Shown: positions 41,990 through 50,656 of the stretch, in pieces
Layout of the letters: each line of letters opens with the position of its first letter
How positions within the stretch are numbered: position 1 is the first letter of the stretch
Assembly: GCF_023074175.1 (NCBI RefSeq)
Contig: NZ_JADPKS010000073.1
Coordinates: forward strand, 62,001-126,000
From: Bradyrhizobium sp. 139
GTDB taxonomy: Bacteria > Pseudomonadota > Alphaproteobacteria > Rhizobiales > Xanthobacteraceae
Reading direction: 5' to 3'
DNA: 64,000 nt
Notes under the pieces: generated by a model
The model's input: the letters and a program-made list of their open reading frames with translations, nothing else
Database searches by the model: none
What the model was told of the DNA's origin: nothing
Position numbers and translations under genes: made by a program

Positions 41990-42286
41990 AAAAGTCCTGG
42001 AAACCTGGTCTGCTGCGGTCTTGAACGAACGGGGCCGCAAATGGGTTCGCCATGGACATGGCGACCGGCCGAGCGCCACGCCGCGCCCGAACCGGGGCGC
42101 GACAATAGCGTTTTGTTATCCCGAAACAACCTCTTGCCCCCAGCCTTTTGCATTCAGGGCAATCCGCAGACGGCAGCTAAAATTCACAAGAAACATATCG
42201 AACTCAAATAGATACGAGCGCCTTTCAAACCATCCCGCCAGGCGGCTCACGCGCCGAGCAAAGCGATCCTCAACGGAAATGCCCAG

Positions 42287-42868
42287 CTATTTGCCTTTCT
42301 TTTTGCCCTGCTTCTTCTGCTGGAGCGCCTTCAGCGCCGCAAACGGATGGTCCTCCGGATCGAGGGCGGTGACCGCGGCCTCGAACACGACACCCGGCTT
42401 GCGCGGATAAGGATCGATCGCCAGGAACAGCGCATCGGTGGCAAGCCTCCCGAGATCGATGATACCGTTCACGATTGGCTCCGGCGCATCGATGACCTGC
42501 GGCGGCTCCGCCGCGTCCTCTCCTTCCTCGATCAGGTCGGCCAGCCGCCGCGCCTCGGCCTCGGGCGCGAACATCAGGTCCACCTCCTCCCCGATCTCGC
42601 TCTCGATCGGGTCGAGCGTGACCACGCAGGTCTGGCCGACCCGGGCGCGGACCTGCCCCGTGACCTGGATCCGGCCGCCGCTTTTCGGCACGACGTCAAA
42701 GTCAGCCTGGGCAGAGAGGACCTCCCGCAAACCCGCGACCTCGGCCATGGCCTGCCGCTCGGCGACCGAGGCCTCGAGCTTGCGATGCAGGCCGGTGTCG
42801 GGAATCTGCGCAACGATCACGGGTATCCGCCAGGGATCGGGCCTGGATTCGGCATTCGGTCGGCTCAT
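42287..42868 (-). CDS. DUF177 (YceD) family protein
   Basis: The 193-residue product belongs to the YceD/DUF177 family, linked in E. coli to 23S rRNA accumulation. Family marks are VRARVGQTCVVTLDPIESEI with the conserved Cys, EEVDLMFAPEAEA, and EPIVNGIIDLGRLATDALFL. The C-terminus is KGKKKGK-like, basic. Its start overlaps the stop of the cytochrome bc1 chaperone gene upstream by four bases. It stands 297 bases upstream of plsX; that gap holds nothing that I recognise. Confidence 0.9.
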   Translation of the reverse strand: MSRPNAESRPDPWRIPVIVAQIPDTGLHRKLEASVAERQAMAEVAGLREVLSAQADFDVVPKSGGRIQVTGQVRARVGQTCVVTLDPIESEIGEEVDLMFAPEAEARRLADLIEEGEDAAEPPQVIDAPEPIVNGIIDLGRLATDALFLAIDPYPRKPGVVFEAAVTALDPEDHPFAALKALQQKKQGKKKGK

Positions 42869-43416
42869 GGCGTGATGTCCTTCGTGAGCGCTGGGGGAAA
42901 CCTGAAAGACGCGCGTAGCAGCGCGGTCTCGTCGGTCCGGCCGAGATCGGCCTCCGTGGCGCCGGCGTAAGCCGCAAGCAGCTGCGCCTGGTCCAGGCCG
43001 GTCCCATTCAAGATATTCTTGCAGATGGCCGCTGCCAGGGCCTCGCTGCCGCCTTCGATGGCCTGGTCATAGGCCTGGACGCGGCCGTAAAACGCCTCGC
43101 CAAAGGCCCGCATTCGCTTCGGCACGGTCTGGTCGCCTATCCCCATCTCGCGCAAATTGTCGTCCATGTCCTCGCAGAAACGGTCGAATAGCGCCTGCGA
43201 CAGCTCGGTGGCGCCCTGGACCGTGCGCAGGCGGCGCAGCAGCAGCCAGAGATGCAGCAGCAACAGGTCGAAACGCCCGTTAACCGTGTCGGGCACGCCC
43301 AAACCGCGGTAAAACATGGGTTCTCGCGCCTGCGTCACGATCATGCCATAGATGGCTTCAATGGTGCCGCGCGGGGCTTGCCGGGGTTTCCTGAAGTGAT
43401 TGAACGGCCAAACCAT
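42865..43416 (-). CDS. ubiquinol-cytochrome c chaperone (CBP3-like)
   Basis: The 183-residue product resembles the Cbp3/UQCC1 chaperone needed to assemble cytochrome b into the bc1 complex. Recognisable parts are IEAIYGMIVTQAREPMFYRG near residue 20, GRFDLLLLHLWLLLRRL, SQALFDRFCEDMDDNLREMG and MRAFGEAFYGRVQAYD. Frame and length are normal. It is the first gene of a unit with the DUF177 gene. Confidence 0.9.
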   Translation of the reverse strand: MVWPFNHFRKPRQAPRGTIEAIYGMIVTQAREPMFYRGLGVPDTVNGRFDLLLLHLWLLLRRLRTVQGATELSQALFDRFCEDMDDNLREMGIGDQTVPKRMRAFGEAFYGRVQAYDQAIEGGSEALAAAICKNILNGTGLDQAQLLAAYAGATEADLGRTDETALLRASFRFPPALTKDITP

Positions 43417-43514
43417 TGTGGGTTCCGCAAGCGGGCGTACGCGTGTTGCATTCAGAGCCTCCGCCCGGTACTTCAGCGCCTCGCGCGACGCAAGGGGACG
43501 GAATCAGTTCCACT

Positions 43515-44000
43515 ATGACCATGACGAACCAGACCAGCCTGCGCGCAGACAAGCAGCGCGGCGTTTATGCACGCTGGCGCGGCTTGCGCGTGCTCGCGGC
43601 CGTGGCCCTGCTCGGCGCCGCCCTTGCGGGCTGCACCGGCGAGCAGTTCCAGAAGGGTTACATCCTGCCGCCTGGCGCGCTGGAGCAGATTCCGATCGGC
43701 GCGAGCCAGGACCAGGTGCTGATCGTGATGGGTACGCCCTCCACGGTCGCGACCCTCGACGGCGAGGTGTTTTACTACATCTCGCAGCGCTCGGAGCGGA
43801 TCGTCGCCTTCATGAACCAGAAGGTGGTCGATCAGCGCGTCATCGCCGTCTATTTCGACAAGAACCGGCGCGTGCGCCGGCTGGCGAATTACGGCCTCCA
43901 GGACGGCAAGATCTTCGACTTCATCAGCCGGACCACGCCCACGTCGGGCCAGGAGATGAGCTACCTCACGCCGATCTTCAAGCTGCTCAGCTTTAACTGA
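43515..44000 (+). CDS. bamE: outer membrane protein assembly factor BamE
   Basis: BamE is a lipoprotein of the outer-membrane beta-barrel assembly machine. The 161-residue product has a lipoprotein signal with lipobox LAGC (Cys near residue 37), then the SmpA/OmlA domain: LEQIPIGASQDQVLIVMGTP, GEVFYYISQRSERI, and VIAVYFDKNRRVRRLANYGL followed by a C-terminal FDFISRTTPTSGQEM. Start ATG 43515 is chosen since the signal begins soon after. It is divergent from the bc1 chaperone gene. Confidence 0.92.
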   Translation: MTMTNQTSLRADKQRGVYARWRGLRVLAAVALLGAALAGCTGEQFQKGYILPPGALEQIPIGASQDQVLIVMGTPSTVATLDGEVFYYISQRSERIVAFMNQKVVDQRVIAVYFDKNRRVRRLANYGLQDGKIFDFISRTTPTSGQEMSYLTPIFKLLSFN

Positions 44001-44086
44001 GCTTTCAGCCTGCGGCGTCGTGCGGCTTGCCGTAGCGCGTCGGGTTCCATACGCTCCCTGCAAAACAAGAAGCAGGGAGTGGATTC

Positions 44087-45088
44087 GTGCCCAATAGATT
44101 TCTGTCCCGCCGCCGCGTGCTCGCCGGTGCTGCCGGCATTTCGGCCGCAGCGATCCTGCCGCGATCAAGTCTGGCGGACTGGAAACCCACCGAAAACATC
44201 CGCCTCGTCGTGCCGGCTGCGGCCGGCGGCTCGACCGACGTCATGGGCCGGCTGCTGGCCGCCCATCTGCAAGCCGCCTGGGGCCAGTCGGCCGTCGTGG
44301 AAAATCGCTCCGGCGGGGGCGGCACGATCGGAACGGCGGAGGTCGTCCGCGCCAAGCCCGATGGCCACACCATCCTGATCGGCAATCCCGGGCCGAATGC
44401 GATCGCCTACAGCATCTTCAAGAATCTTACCTACAAGCCGGACCAGCTCCAGCCGGTCTCCAACATGATCCGGATTCCGAACATCGTCTCGGCGCATCCG
44501 AAGACCGGCATCAAGTCGATCGCCGAGCTGATCGCGTATCTGAAGGCCAATCCGGACAAGCTCAGCTACGCCTCTTCCGGCGTCGGCCAGAGCCCTCACC
44601 TCACCGGCGCCTGGTTCCTCCAGCTCACCGGACTGAAGATGACGCACATCCCGTTTCGCGGCGCGGGCCCCGCGCTCCAGGCCGCGCTTGCCGGCGACAT
44701 CCAGATCCTGTTCGACAATCTCTATCCGAGCCTGCCGCAGGTGCAGAACGGCACCCTCACCGGGCTGTGCGTCACCACGCCGGAGCGTAGCGACCTCGCG
44801 CCGAACCTGCCGACCATGCGCGAGAGCGCGCCGGAGCTGGCGAATTTCGATGTCTCCTCGTGGTTCTCCGTGTTCCTGCCGAAGGGCGTCCCGGCCCCGG
44901 TGCTCGAAGCGCTCAATCTCCAGGTGAAGGCGATGCTCGATCGCGAGGACATCAAGAAGAACATCCTCGCCATGGGCGCCCGCGCCGACTACGGCACGCC
45001 GCAGCAGTTCGCCGATTTCGTAGACGCCGAGACGAAGAAATTCGCCGGCATCATCCAGAAGGAAGGATTGCAGATGGATGTGCAGTGA
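44087..45088 (+). CDS. Bug-family (TctC) tripartite tricarboxylate transporter substrate-binding protein
   Basis: The 333-residue product is a periplasmic solute-binding protein. It has a twin-arginine-like signal, NRFLSRRRVLAGAAGISAAA, ending near LADW. The mature part has the Bug family motifs: IRLVVPAAAGGSTDVMGRLL, VVENRSGGGGTIGTAEVVRA, YASSGVGQSPHLTGAWFLQL and THIPFRGAGPALQAALAGDI. Ligands are usually carboxylates. The membrane TctA and TctB genes are not in the window. The start is GTG 44087, with GGAGTGG upstream. Confidence 0.92.
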   Translation: MPNRFLSRRRVLAGAAGISAAAILPRSSLADWKPTENIRLVVPAAAGGSTDVMGRLLAAHLQAAWGQSAVVENRSGGGGTIGTAEVVRAKPDGHTILIGNPGPNAIAYSIFKNLTYKPDQLQPVSNMIRIPNIVSAHPKTGIKSIAELIAYLKANPDKLSYASSGVGQSPHLTGAWFLQLTGLKMTHIPFRGAGPALQAALAGDIQILFDNLYPSLPQVQNGTLTGLCVTTPERSDLAPNLPTMRESAPELANFDVSSWFSVFLPKGVPAPVLEALNLQVKAMLDREDIKKNILAMGARADYGTPQQFADFVDAETKKFAGIIQKEGLQMDVQ

Positions 45089-45116
45089 TGTTCGCGCGAA
45101 CACCAACCACCACCTC

Positions 45117-45197
45117 CGTCATTGCGAGCGAAACGAAGCAATCCAGGCTGCCTCCGCGGAAAGATTCTGGATTGCTTCGCTGCGCTCGCAATGACGT
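45117..45197. repeat. intergenic palindromic repeat, GATTGCTTCGCTGCG family
   Basis: CCGTCATTGCGAGCGAAACG and AAGCAATCCAG open the element, CTGGATTGCTTCGCTGCGC and TCGCAATGACG close it. It is the best conserved copy of this family in the window, with near-perfect arms around a centre of about 20 bases. It lies between convergent genes, ahead of the hppA terminator. Confidence 0.9.
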
Positions 45198-45220
45198 GTT
45201 GAGAGACCTCGCATCAAAAC

Positions 45221-45252
45221 AAAAAGCCCCGCAACTTGCGCTGCGGGGTTTA
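45221..45252 (-). terminator. intrinsic terminator downstream of hppA
   Basis: AAAAAGCCCCGCA, an eight-base loop, and TGCGGGGTTTAAT form a seven-base-pair GC-rich stem with A and T tracts on the two sides. On the minus strand it follows the hppA stop by about 22 bases, with a T-run (complement of 45221-45225). Confidence 0.85.
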
Positions 45253-45273
45253 ATTTTGAATCTATGACGCCGC

Positions 45274-47394
45274 TCAATGCGCCAAAATTGCCAGCAGCAA
45301 GAGCGCCACGATATTGGTGATCTTGATCATCGGGTTCACCGCCGGTCCCGCCGTATCCTTGTAGGGATCGCCGACGGTGTCGCCGGTCACGGCGGCCTTG
45401 TGGGCGTCAGAACCCTTGCCGCCGAAATGGCCGTCCTCGATATATTTTTTGGCGTTGTCCCAGGCGCCGCCGCCAGAGGTCATCGAAATCGCGACGAACA
45501 GGCCGGTCACGATCACGCCGAGCAGCATTGCGCCGACCGCGGAAAATGCCGCCGACTTGCCGGCGACACCGCCGCCCGCAATCGCGTAGATCACGAAATA
45601 GACAACAATCGGCGACAGCACCGGGAGCAGCGAGGGGATGATCATCTCCTTGATCGCCGCTTTCGTCAGCAGGTCGACCGCCTTGCCGTAGTCCGGCTTG
45701 TCGGTGCCCTGCATGATGCCCGGCTTCTCGCGGAACTGGCGCCGCACCTCCTCAACGATCGCGCTGGCAGCACGGCCCACGGCCGTCATGCCCATCGCGC
45801 CGAACAGAAACGGCAGCAGACCGCCGAACAGCAGGCCCACGACGACGTAGGGATTGTTGAGCGAGAAGTCCGGATGGACCCCGGCGAAATAGGGGTAATG
45901 CGCGGTGTCCGCAACGAAGAACTTGAGGTCCTCGTTGTAGGCCGCGAACAGCACCAGCGCACCGAGACCGGCGGAGCCGATCGCGTAGCCCTTGGTGACT
46001 GCCTTGGTGGTGTTGCCGACCGCGTCGAGCGCGTCGGTCGACTTGCGCACCTCCTTCGGCAGGCCCGCCATCTCGGCGATGCCGCCGGCGTTGTCGGTGA
46101 CCGGGCCGAACGCGTCGAGCGCAACGACCATGCCGGCCAGCGCCAGCATGGTGGCCGTCGCGATCGCGATGCCGAACAGGCCGGCGAGGCTGTAGGTGAC
46201 GAGGATGCCCGCGATGATGACGAGCGCGGGCAACGCGGTCGCCTCCATCGAGATCGCAAGGCCCTGGATCACGTTGGTGCCGTGGCCGGTCACCGACGCT
46301 GCGGCAATCGACTTCACCGGACGATAGTCGGTGCCGGTGTAGTATTCGGTGATCCAGATGATCAGCGCGGTGACGACGAGGCCGACGATTCCGCATTCGA
46401 ACAGCGCCGTGCCGGTGTAGTCGACGCCGTCGAGCTTGCCGAAGCCGATCAGATAGTAGATCACGCCGGCGATGCCGATCAGCGACAGGACGCCGGTTGC
46501 GATCAGGCCCTTGTAGAGCGCGCCCATGATCGACTGGCTCGGCCCGAGCTTGACGAAGAAGGTGCCGATGATCGAGGTGATGATGCAGATGCCGCCGATG
46601 GCAAGCGGCAACGTCATCATGTTCATGAGGATCGGCGTCTTGGCGAAGAAGATGGCCGCGAGCACCATGGTGGCGACCGCGGTCACCGCATAGGTCTCGA
46701 ACAGGTCGGCGGCCATACCGGCGCAGTCACCGACATTGTCGCCGACGTTGTCGGCGATGGTGGCCGGGTTGCGCGGATCGTCCTCGGGGATGCCGGCCTC
46801 GACCTTGCCGACGAGGTCGCCGCCGACGTCCGCACCCTTGGTGAAGATGCCACCGCCGAGACGGGCGAAGATCGAGATCAGCGAGGCGCCAAAGCCGAGC
46901 GCCACCATGGCGTCGACGACGACGCGGCTGTCAGGCGCGAGCTTGAGCGAATAGACCAGGAAGCCAAAGTAGATGGTCACGCCGAGCAGCGCGAGACCCG
47001 CCACCAGCATGCCAGTGATGGCGCCCGCCTTGAAGGCGAGTTCGAGGCCGCCCGCAAGCGACGTGGTCGCCGCCTGGGCGGTGCGCACATTGGCGCGAAC
47101 CGAGACGTTCATGCCGATGAAGCCGGCCGCTCCCGACAGGACGGCGCCGATGGCAAAACCGAACGCGACATAAAGACCCAGGAAATAGACAAGCAGCACG
47201 AAGATGACGATGCCGACGAGACCGATCGTGGTGTACTGGCGCCGCAGGTAGGCCTGTGCGCCTTCGCGCACCGCCCCTGCGATCTCCTGCATGCGCGGTG
47301 ACCCCGCATCCGCGCTTAACACCGAAGACGTCGCCCAAATCGCGTAGACGACGGAAAGCACTCCGCAGAGCACTATCAACCCTAATGCTGTCAT
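45274..47394 (-). CDS. hppA: membrane-bound proton-pumping inorganic pyrophosphatase, K+-independent type
   Basis: The 706-residue product hydrolyses pyrophosphate and pumps protons out of the cytoplasm. It has about 16 membrane helices and the diagnostic GGGIFTKGADVGGDLVGKVE, IPEDDPRNPATIADNVGDNV and GDCAGMAADLFETYAV segments, with the DxxxD metal sites repeated near the C-terminus (DNAKKYIE...KGSDAHKAAVTGDTVGDPYK). The position that distinguishes K+-dependent (Ala) from K+-independent (Lys) enzymes reads GNTTKAVTKGYAIGSA, so it should be K+-independent. It stands alone with its own terminator. Confidence 0.97.
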   Translation of the reverse strand: MTALGLIVLCGVLSVVYAIWATSSVLSADAGSPRMQEIAGAVREGAQAYLRRQYTTIGLVGIVIFVLLVYFLGLYVAFGFAIGAVLSGAAGFIGMNVSVRANVRTAQAATTSLAGGLELAFKAGAITGMLVAGLALLGVTIYFGFLVYSLKLAPDSRVVVDAMVALGFGASLISIFARLGGGIFTKGADVGGDLVGKVEAGIPEDDPRNPATIADNVGDNVGDCAGMAADLFETYAVTAVATMVLAAIFFAKTPILMNMMTLPLAIGGICIITSIIGTFFVKLGPSQSIMGALYKGLIATGVLSLIGIAGVIYYLIGFGKLDGVDYTGTALFECGIVGLVVTALIIWITEYYTGTDYRPVKSIAAASVTGHGTNVIQGLAISMEATALPALVIIAGILVTYSLAGLFGIAIATATMLALAGMVVALDAFGPVTDNAGGIAEMAGLPKEVRKSTDALDAVGNTTKAVTKGYAIGSAGLGALVLFAAYNEDLKFFVADTAHYPYFAGVHPDFSLNNPYVVVGLLFGGLLPFLFGAMGMTAVGRAASAIVEEVRRQFREKPGIMQGTDKPDYGKAVDLLTKAAIKEMIIPSLLPVLSPIVVYFVIYAIAGGGVAGKSAAFSAVGAMLLGVIVTGLFVAISMTSGGGAWDNAKKYIEDGHFGGKGSDAHKAAVTGDTVGDPYKDTAGPAVNPMIKITNIVALLLLAILAH

Positions 47395-47480
47395 GTGATT
47401 TTTTGCCTCAGATCCTTGATGTACGTACCCCTGGCGCCTTTTGATTTTTCCGTCATGCGGTGCAGCGCCTTTATGTTGAA

Positions 47481-47513
47481 CAGGGCCGCCCCTTGCCCGA
47501 AGGGGCGGCCCTG
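47481..47513. promoter_or_regulatory. perfect 14-bp inverted repeat in the hppA 5' region
   Basis: CAGGGCCGCCCCTT, five bases GCCCG, AAGGGGCGGCCCTG form a perfect 14-base-pair hairpin. There is no T-run on either side, so it is not a classic terminator. On the minus strand it would lie about 87-119 bases upstream of the hppA ATG, in the promoter or leader. It is the only conspicuous feature of the 284-base gap. Confidence 0.75.
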
Positions 47514-47678
47514 GTCGGCCACAAGCTTGCCAAAATCAGAATGCCGGTGCAACGCCGCAAGCGGCCGAAAAAGCCGATCTCGGCAAGTATTTAGACCTAA
47601 TCCTGAGCGCTTGATCGCTGGCGTGGCACAACATCGCGAGGCGGCCTCCGACCCAGGCGAACCTGGCCACGGCCTCGG

Positions 47679-48287
47679 CTAGGCCGCCGACCTCACCGGA
47701 TGGCGGGATGAGGAGACCACTTCCAAGGTCTGCCCGTCGGCTGTTGCGCGTCGGTTGAAGATCTTAACCTCATAGACGCCGCCATCGGGGCCGGCCTCCT
47801 GCGTCACCGAAACGATCTGCTCGGGGGTCAGAACGCCGAGCTGCACATCCTCATCGGGCAGGATGAGCGTCGCCAACTCGTTGACGAACACCACCACAAG
47901 ATGGCCTTTCGGCATGTTGTTCTTCGACAACGAGCGCAGCTGGCCGTGATAAGGCTGCCGCGTCCAGGCCGATGGCAGGCCGGGATCAACCACGACCTGG
48001 ATATTGTTGGTCTCGGGGTGCAAGGTGAGCACCATCTTCGACTGATCGGGCTTCCATTGCATGGACATCGTCGGCATGGTTTTCCACAGACAATTGAACG
48101 CCGCGCACTCGTTCGGCAGCTTATCGTGGATCGTGCAGCCCCGGCCCGGCTTGCAATATGAGCACCATTTGCCGGCCGACTTGCCGAGCTCGACGACGTT
48201 GTAAACCTTGCAACAGAGCGTCCAGCTTCCGCACTCCCTCCCGGGAACAACCGGCACCTCGCTCAAACTCGAAACGGCCGCCGTCAT
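47679..48287 (-). CDS. YkgJ-like cysteine-rich protein
   Basis: The 202-residue product has a cluster of cysteines in the N-terminal half: ECGSWTLCCKVYNVVELGKS, KWCSYCKPGRGCTIHDKLPN and ECAAFNCLW. This resembles the YkgJ-type metal-chelating domain (CxxCC...C). The C-terminal half has strands, such as VVVDPGLPSAW and LVVVFVNELATLILPDEDVQ, with no known domain. It is cytoplasmic by sequence. Metal and function are not established. It lies 113 bases upstream of thiL on the same strand reading toward it in reverse order. Confidence 0.7.
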   Translation of the reverse strand: MTAAVSSLSEVPVVPGRECGSWTLCCKVYNVVELGKSAGKWCSYCKPGRGCTIHDKLPNECAAFNCLWKTMPTMSMQWKPDQSKMVLTLHPETNNIQVVVDPGLPSAWTRQPYHGQLRSLSKNNMPKGHLVVVFVNELATLILPDEDVQLGVLTPEQIVSVTQEAGPDGGVYEVKIFNRRATADGQTLEVVSSSRHPVRSAA

Positions 48288-48400
48288 CGAATCAAATCCA
48301 TTGCTGCTTTTGCATCAATGGCACTGATACGTCTGTTGGCTGTCGCCGGGGTTGCGATCGAAAAGCCGGAGGACAGATCGGGTTAGAAGCGGACTTGAAT

Positions 48401-49402
48401 TCAGAAGTGGCTGTAGGACAGGCGCTTCAAGGCCAGTTCCTGGCCCTGCCCGTCGAAAAAGCGCGGCCGCTCATGGCCCGCGACGATCGTGCCGATCGCC
48501 GTGACGGCAAGGCCCACCGCGCGCCCGGCGGCAATCAGCGCGTCGCTCTGTGCTGGCGGCACCGTGCACAGCACCTCGTAATCGTCGCCCCCGGCAAGCA
48601 GCGTCTCAGCGCAAACAGCGTCGCGCGCAATCAGGCCGGCCGCCACGGCTGAGAGGGGTACGCTCGCCACGTCGACAGTGGCCGAGACACCGGATGCCGC
48701 GCATAGTTTCGTCAGGTCGCCGGCGAGCCCGTCGGAGACATCCATCGCGGCCGACGCATGGTCGCGCACGGCCTGCGCCAGCACATTGCGCGGCTGCGGC
48801 ACGCGATAGCGCGAGACCAGAGCTTCCCTTGCGGCGGGATCGGACGCGAGCGCCGCGGTCACCGCGCCGCCGGTGAGCACGTCGAGGCCGAGTGCGGCAT
48901 CGCCGATCGTCCCCGTTACCAGGATCAGGTCGCCTGGCCTTGCGCCGGTGCGGCCGACCATCCGCCCCTGCGGCACGCGGCCGAAGGCGGTGATCGAGAC
49001 CATCTGCGGCCCCGGCGTCGACACCGTGTCGCCGCCGAGCAGCGGGCACGCGAAGGTCCTGCTGTCCTCGCCGAGGGCGTCCGCGAACGGCCTGAGCCAG
49101 GCATCCTCCTTGCTGCGCAGCGCCAGCGTCAGCACGAAGCCGGCTGGCGTAGCGCCCTTGGCGGCGAGATCGGACAGGTTCACCCGCAGCGCCTTGCGCG
49201 CGACGGTGTCGGGCGGATCAGTGGCAAGATAATGCACGCCCTCGACCACGGCGTCGGTGGTGACGACGATGTCGTCACCGAGCGATGGCAGGATGGCGGC
49301 GTCGTCGACCAGCCCCAGCGCACCGCGATCGGTCGCCAACGGCTTGAAATAGCGCGCGATGAGGGAGTCTTCGGCGGATACCGATTCTTTGTCCTGCGTC
49401 AC
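48401..49402 (-). CDS. thiL: thiamine-phosphate kinase
   Basis: ThiL makes thiamine diphosphate from thiamine monophosphate. The 333-residue product begins MTQDKESVSAEDSLIARYFK (GTG start 49402) and has GLVDDAAILPSLGDDIVVTT with metal-binding Asp residues, NLSDLAAKGATPAGFVLTLA, LLGGDTVSTPGPQMVS and GSDAAL-like AAMDVSDGLAGDLTKLCAAS. LAGGDDYEVLCTVPP is the C-terminal nucleotide-site motif. It follows nusB on the same strand after a 152-base gap that holds a palindromic repeat. Confidence 0.95.
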   Translation of the reverse strand: MTQDKESVSAEDSLIARYFKPLATDRGALGLVDDAAILPSLGDDIVVTTDAVVEGVHYLATDPPDTVARKALRVNLSDLAAKGATPAGFVLTLALRSKEDAWLRPFADALGEDSRTFACPLLGGDTVSTPGPQMVSITAFGRVPQGRMVGRTGARPGDLILVTGTIGDAALGLDVLTGGAVTAALASDPAAREALVSRYRVPQPRNVLAQAVRDHASAAMDVSDGLAGDLTKLCAASGVSATVDVASVPLSAVAAGLIARDAVCAETLLAGGDDYEVLCTVPPAQSDALIAAGRAVGLAVTAIGTIVAGHERPRFFDGQGQELALKRLSYSHF

Positions 49403-49406
49403 GGTA

Positions 49407-49532
49407 CTAGACCCGTCATCCTGAGGTGCGAGCCCTTGCGAGCCTCGAAGGATGCGTGGCCGAGATGCACCCTCGGTGGCACGCCGCCATCCTTCGAGGC
49501 CTCCGCTTCGCTCCGGCACCTCAGGATGACGG
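49407..49532. repeat. intergenic palindromic repeat, TCATCCTGAGGAG family
   Basis: CCCGTCATCCTGAGGTGCGA, GCCTCGAAGGATGC on one side, and CATCCTTCGAGGCCTCCGC, CACCTCAGGATGACGG on the other, form inverted halves with about 35-base arms. Related to the copy at 17330. It separates nusB from thiL inside an otherwise compact gene row. Confidence 0.85.
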
Positions 49533-49554
49533 CTACGGCGGAGATCGTCTCAAT

Positions 49555-50052
49555 CTACCCCCGCCCGAACTCGTCACCGCGAAACTGGTGGCCGATCTGG
49601 TCGAGCACGGCGTTCACCATGCCGGTCTCCTCACGGTCGACGAACGCATTCGCAACGTCGACATATTCGGACACCACGACGCGGCCCGGCACGTCCTTGC
49701 GGTGCTCCAATTCGTAGGCCCCTGCCCGCAGCACCGCGCGCAAGATCGCTTCGATCCGCTTCAACGGCCAGCCTTTGGACAGCGCCTCGTCGATCAGGGG
49801 ATCGAGCTTCTTCTGGTCACGCACGACGCCGGAGACGACGTCGCGGAAAAAGGCCGCTTCCGCCGGCAGATAGGTATCGCCCTCGACCTCGTTGCCGAGC
49901 CAATGGCTTTCGAACTCAGCAAAAATGTCGTTGATGCCGGCACCGGCGATGTCCATCTGATACAGCGCCTGGACGGCTGCGAGCCGCGCCGCACCGCGCC
50001 GGTTTGCCTTCTTCTCGGTGCCCGCCGGAGGCTTTTTGCTGTTGTCGACCAT
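49555..50052 (-). CDS. nusB: transcription antitermination factor NusB
   Basis: NusB works with NusE (S10) in rRNA antitermination. The 165-residue product has RRGAARLAAVQALYQMDIAG near the N-terminus, FFRDVVSGVVRDQKKLDPLI, WPLKRIEAILRAVLRAGAYE and VVVSEYVDVANAFVDREETG then MVNAVLDQI, all standard. It begins 2 bases after the ribH stop, so it is surely coupled to it. An in-frame ATG two codons upstream is possible. Confidence 0.96.
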   Translation of the reverse strand: MVDNSKKPPAGTEKKANRRGAARLAAVQALYQMDIAGAGINDIFAEFESHWLGNEVEGDTYLPAEAAFFRDVVSGVVRDQKKLDPLIDEALSKGWPLKRIEAILRAVLRAGAYELEHRKDVPGRVVVSEYVDVANAFVDREETGMVNAVLDQIGHQFRGDEFGRG

Positions 50053-50054
50053 GA

Positions 50055-50546
50055 TCAAGCCCGCGCCAGCCGGCGCTTGATGCGCAACATCGCAAGCGCA
50101 GCACGTGCGGCATCGCCGCCCTTGTTGAGCTCGCTGGCGCGCGCCCGCGCCCAGGCCTGCGCCTCGGTGTTGACGGTGAGAATGCCGTTGCCCAGCGGCA
50201 GTTTTCGCGCCACGGCAAGATCCATCAGCGCGCGTGAGGATTCCTGCGAGACGATCTCGAAATGAATGGTGTCGCCGCGGATCACGCAGCCGAGCGCAAT
50301 CACCGCGTCATAAGGCTGGCCATTGGCCGCCGCGGCATCGATAGTGATGGCCACCGCCGCCGGGATCTCCAGCGCGCCGGGAACCGTGATGACGTCATGC
50401 GTCAGACCAGCCGCCTTCAGCTCGGTCACCGCGCCGTCCAGAAGCGCATCCTGGAGATCGTCATAGAACCGCGCTTCGACAATCAGCGCGCGTGCGCCGG
50501 AAATGTCGGTCTGGTCCTTCAGGGGTGCGCGCCGCGCGTCTGCCAT
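50055..50546 (-). CDS. ribH: 6,7-dimethyl-8-ribityllumazine synthase
   Basis: RibH condenses 3,4-dihydroxy-2-butanone 4-phosphate with the ribitylaminouracil to form lumazine. The 163-residue product has ALIVEARFYDDLQDALLDGA, VPGALEIPAAVAITIDAAAA, IALGCVIRGDTIHFEIVSQE and LPLGNGILTVNTEAQAWARA, the usual motifs including the catalytic His in HFE. It sits between ribE and nusB. Confidence 0.96.
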   Translation of the reverse strand: MADARRAPLKDQTDISGARALIVEARFYDDLQDALLDGAVTELKAAGLTHDVITVPGALEIPAAVAITIDAAAANGQPYDAVIALGCVIRGDTIHFEIVSQESSRALMDLAVARKLPLGNGILTVNTEAQAWARARASELNKGGDAARAALAMLRIKRRLARA

Positions 50547-50557
50547 AGTGAACTTTC

Positions 50558-50642
50558 TGTCATTGCCGGGCTTGGCCCGGCAATCCATCGGGCAAGCACC
50601 TCTTAAGAGGATGAATGCGCGGGTCAAGCCCGCGCATGACGA
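50558..50642. repeat. intergenic palindromic repeat, CGTCATGCCCGGGCTTGACC family
   Basis: GTCATTGCCGGGCTTGGCCC then GGCAATCCATCGG form one half, and GATGAATGCGCGGGTCAAGC with CCGCGCATGACG the other. It belongs with 22770 and 27290. It fills the 110-base gap between ribE and ribH, the only gap of that size within the rib genes. Confidence 0.85.
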
Positions 50643-50656
50643 ACTTTATGCGCCGG

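Noticed and set aside
45277..47301. Long open frame antisense to hppA (674 codons)
   Set aside because: It is an exact shadow of the highly biased hppA coding frame, its product is Arg/Asp/His-rich with no domain, and hppA is certain.
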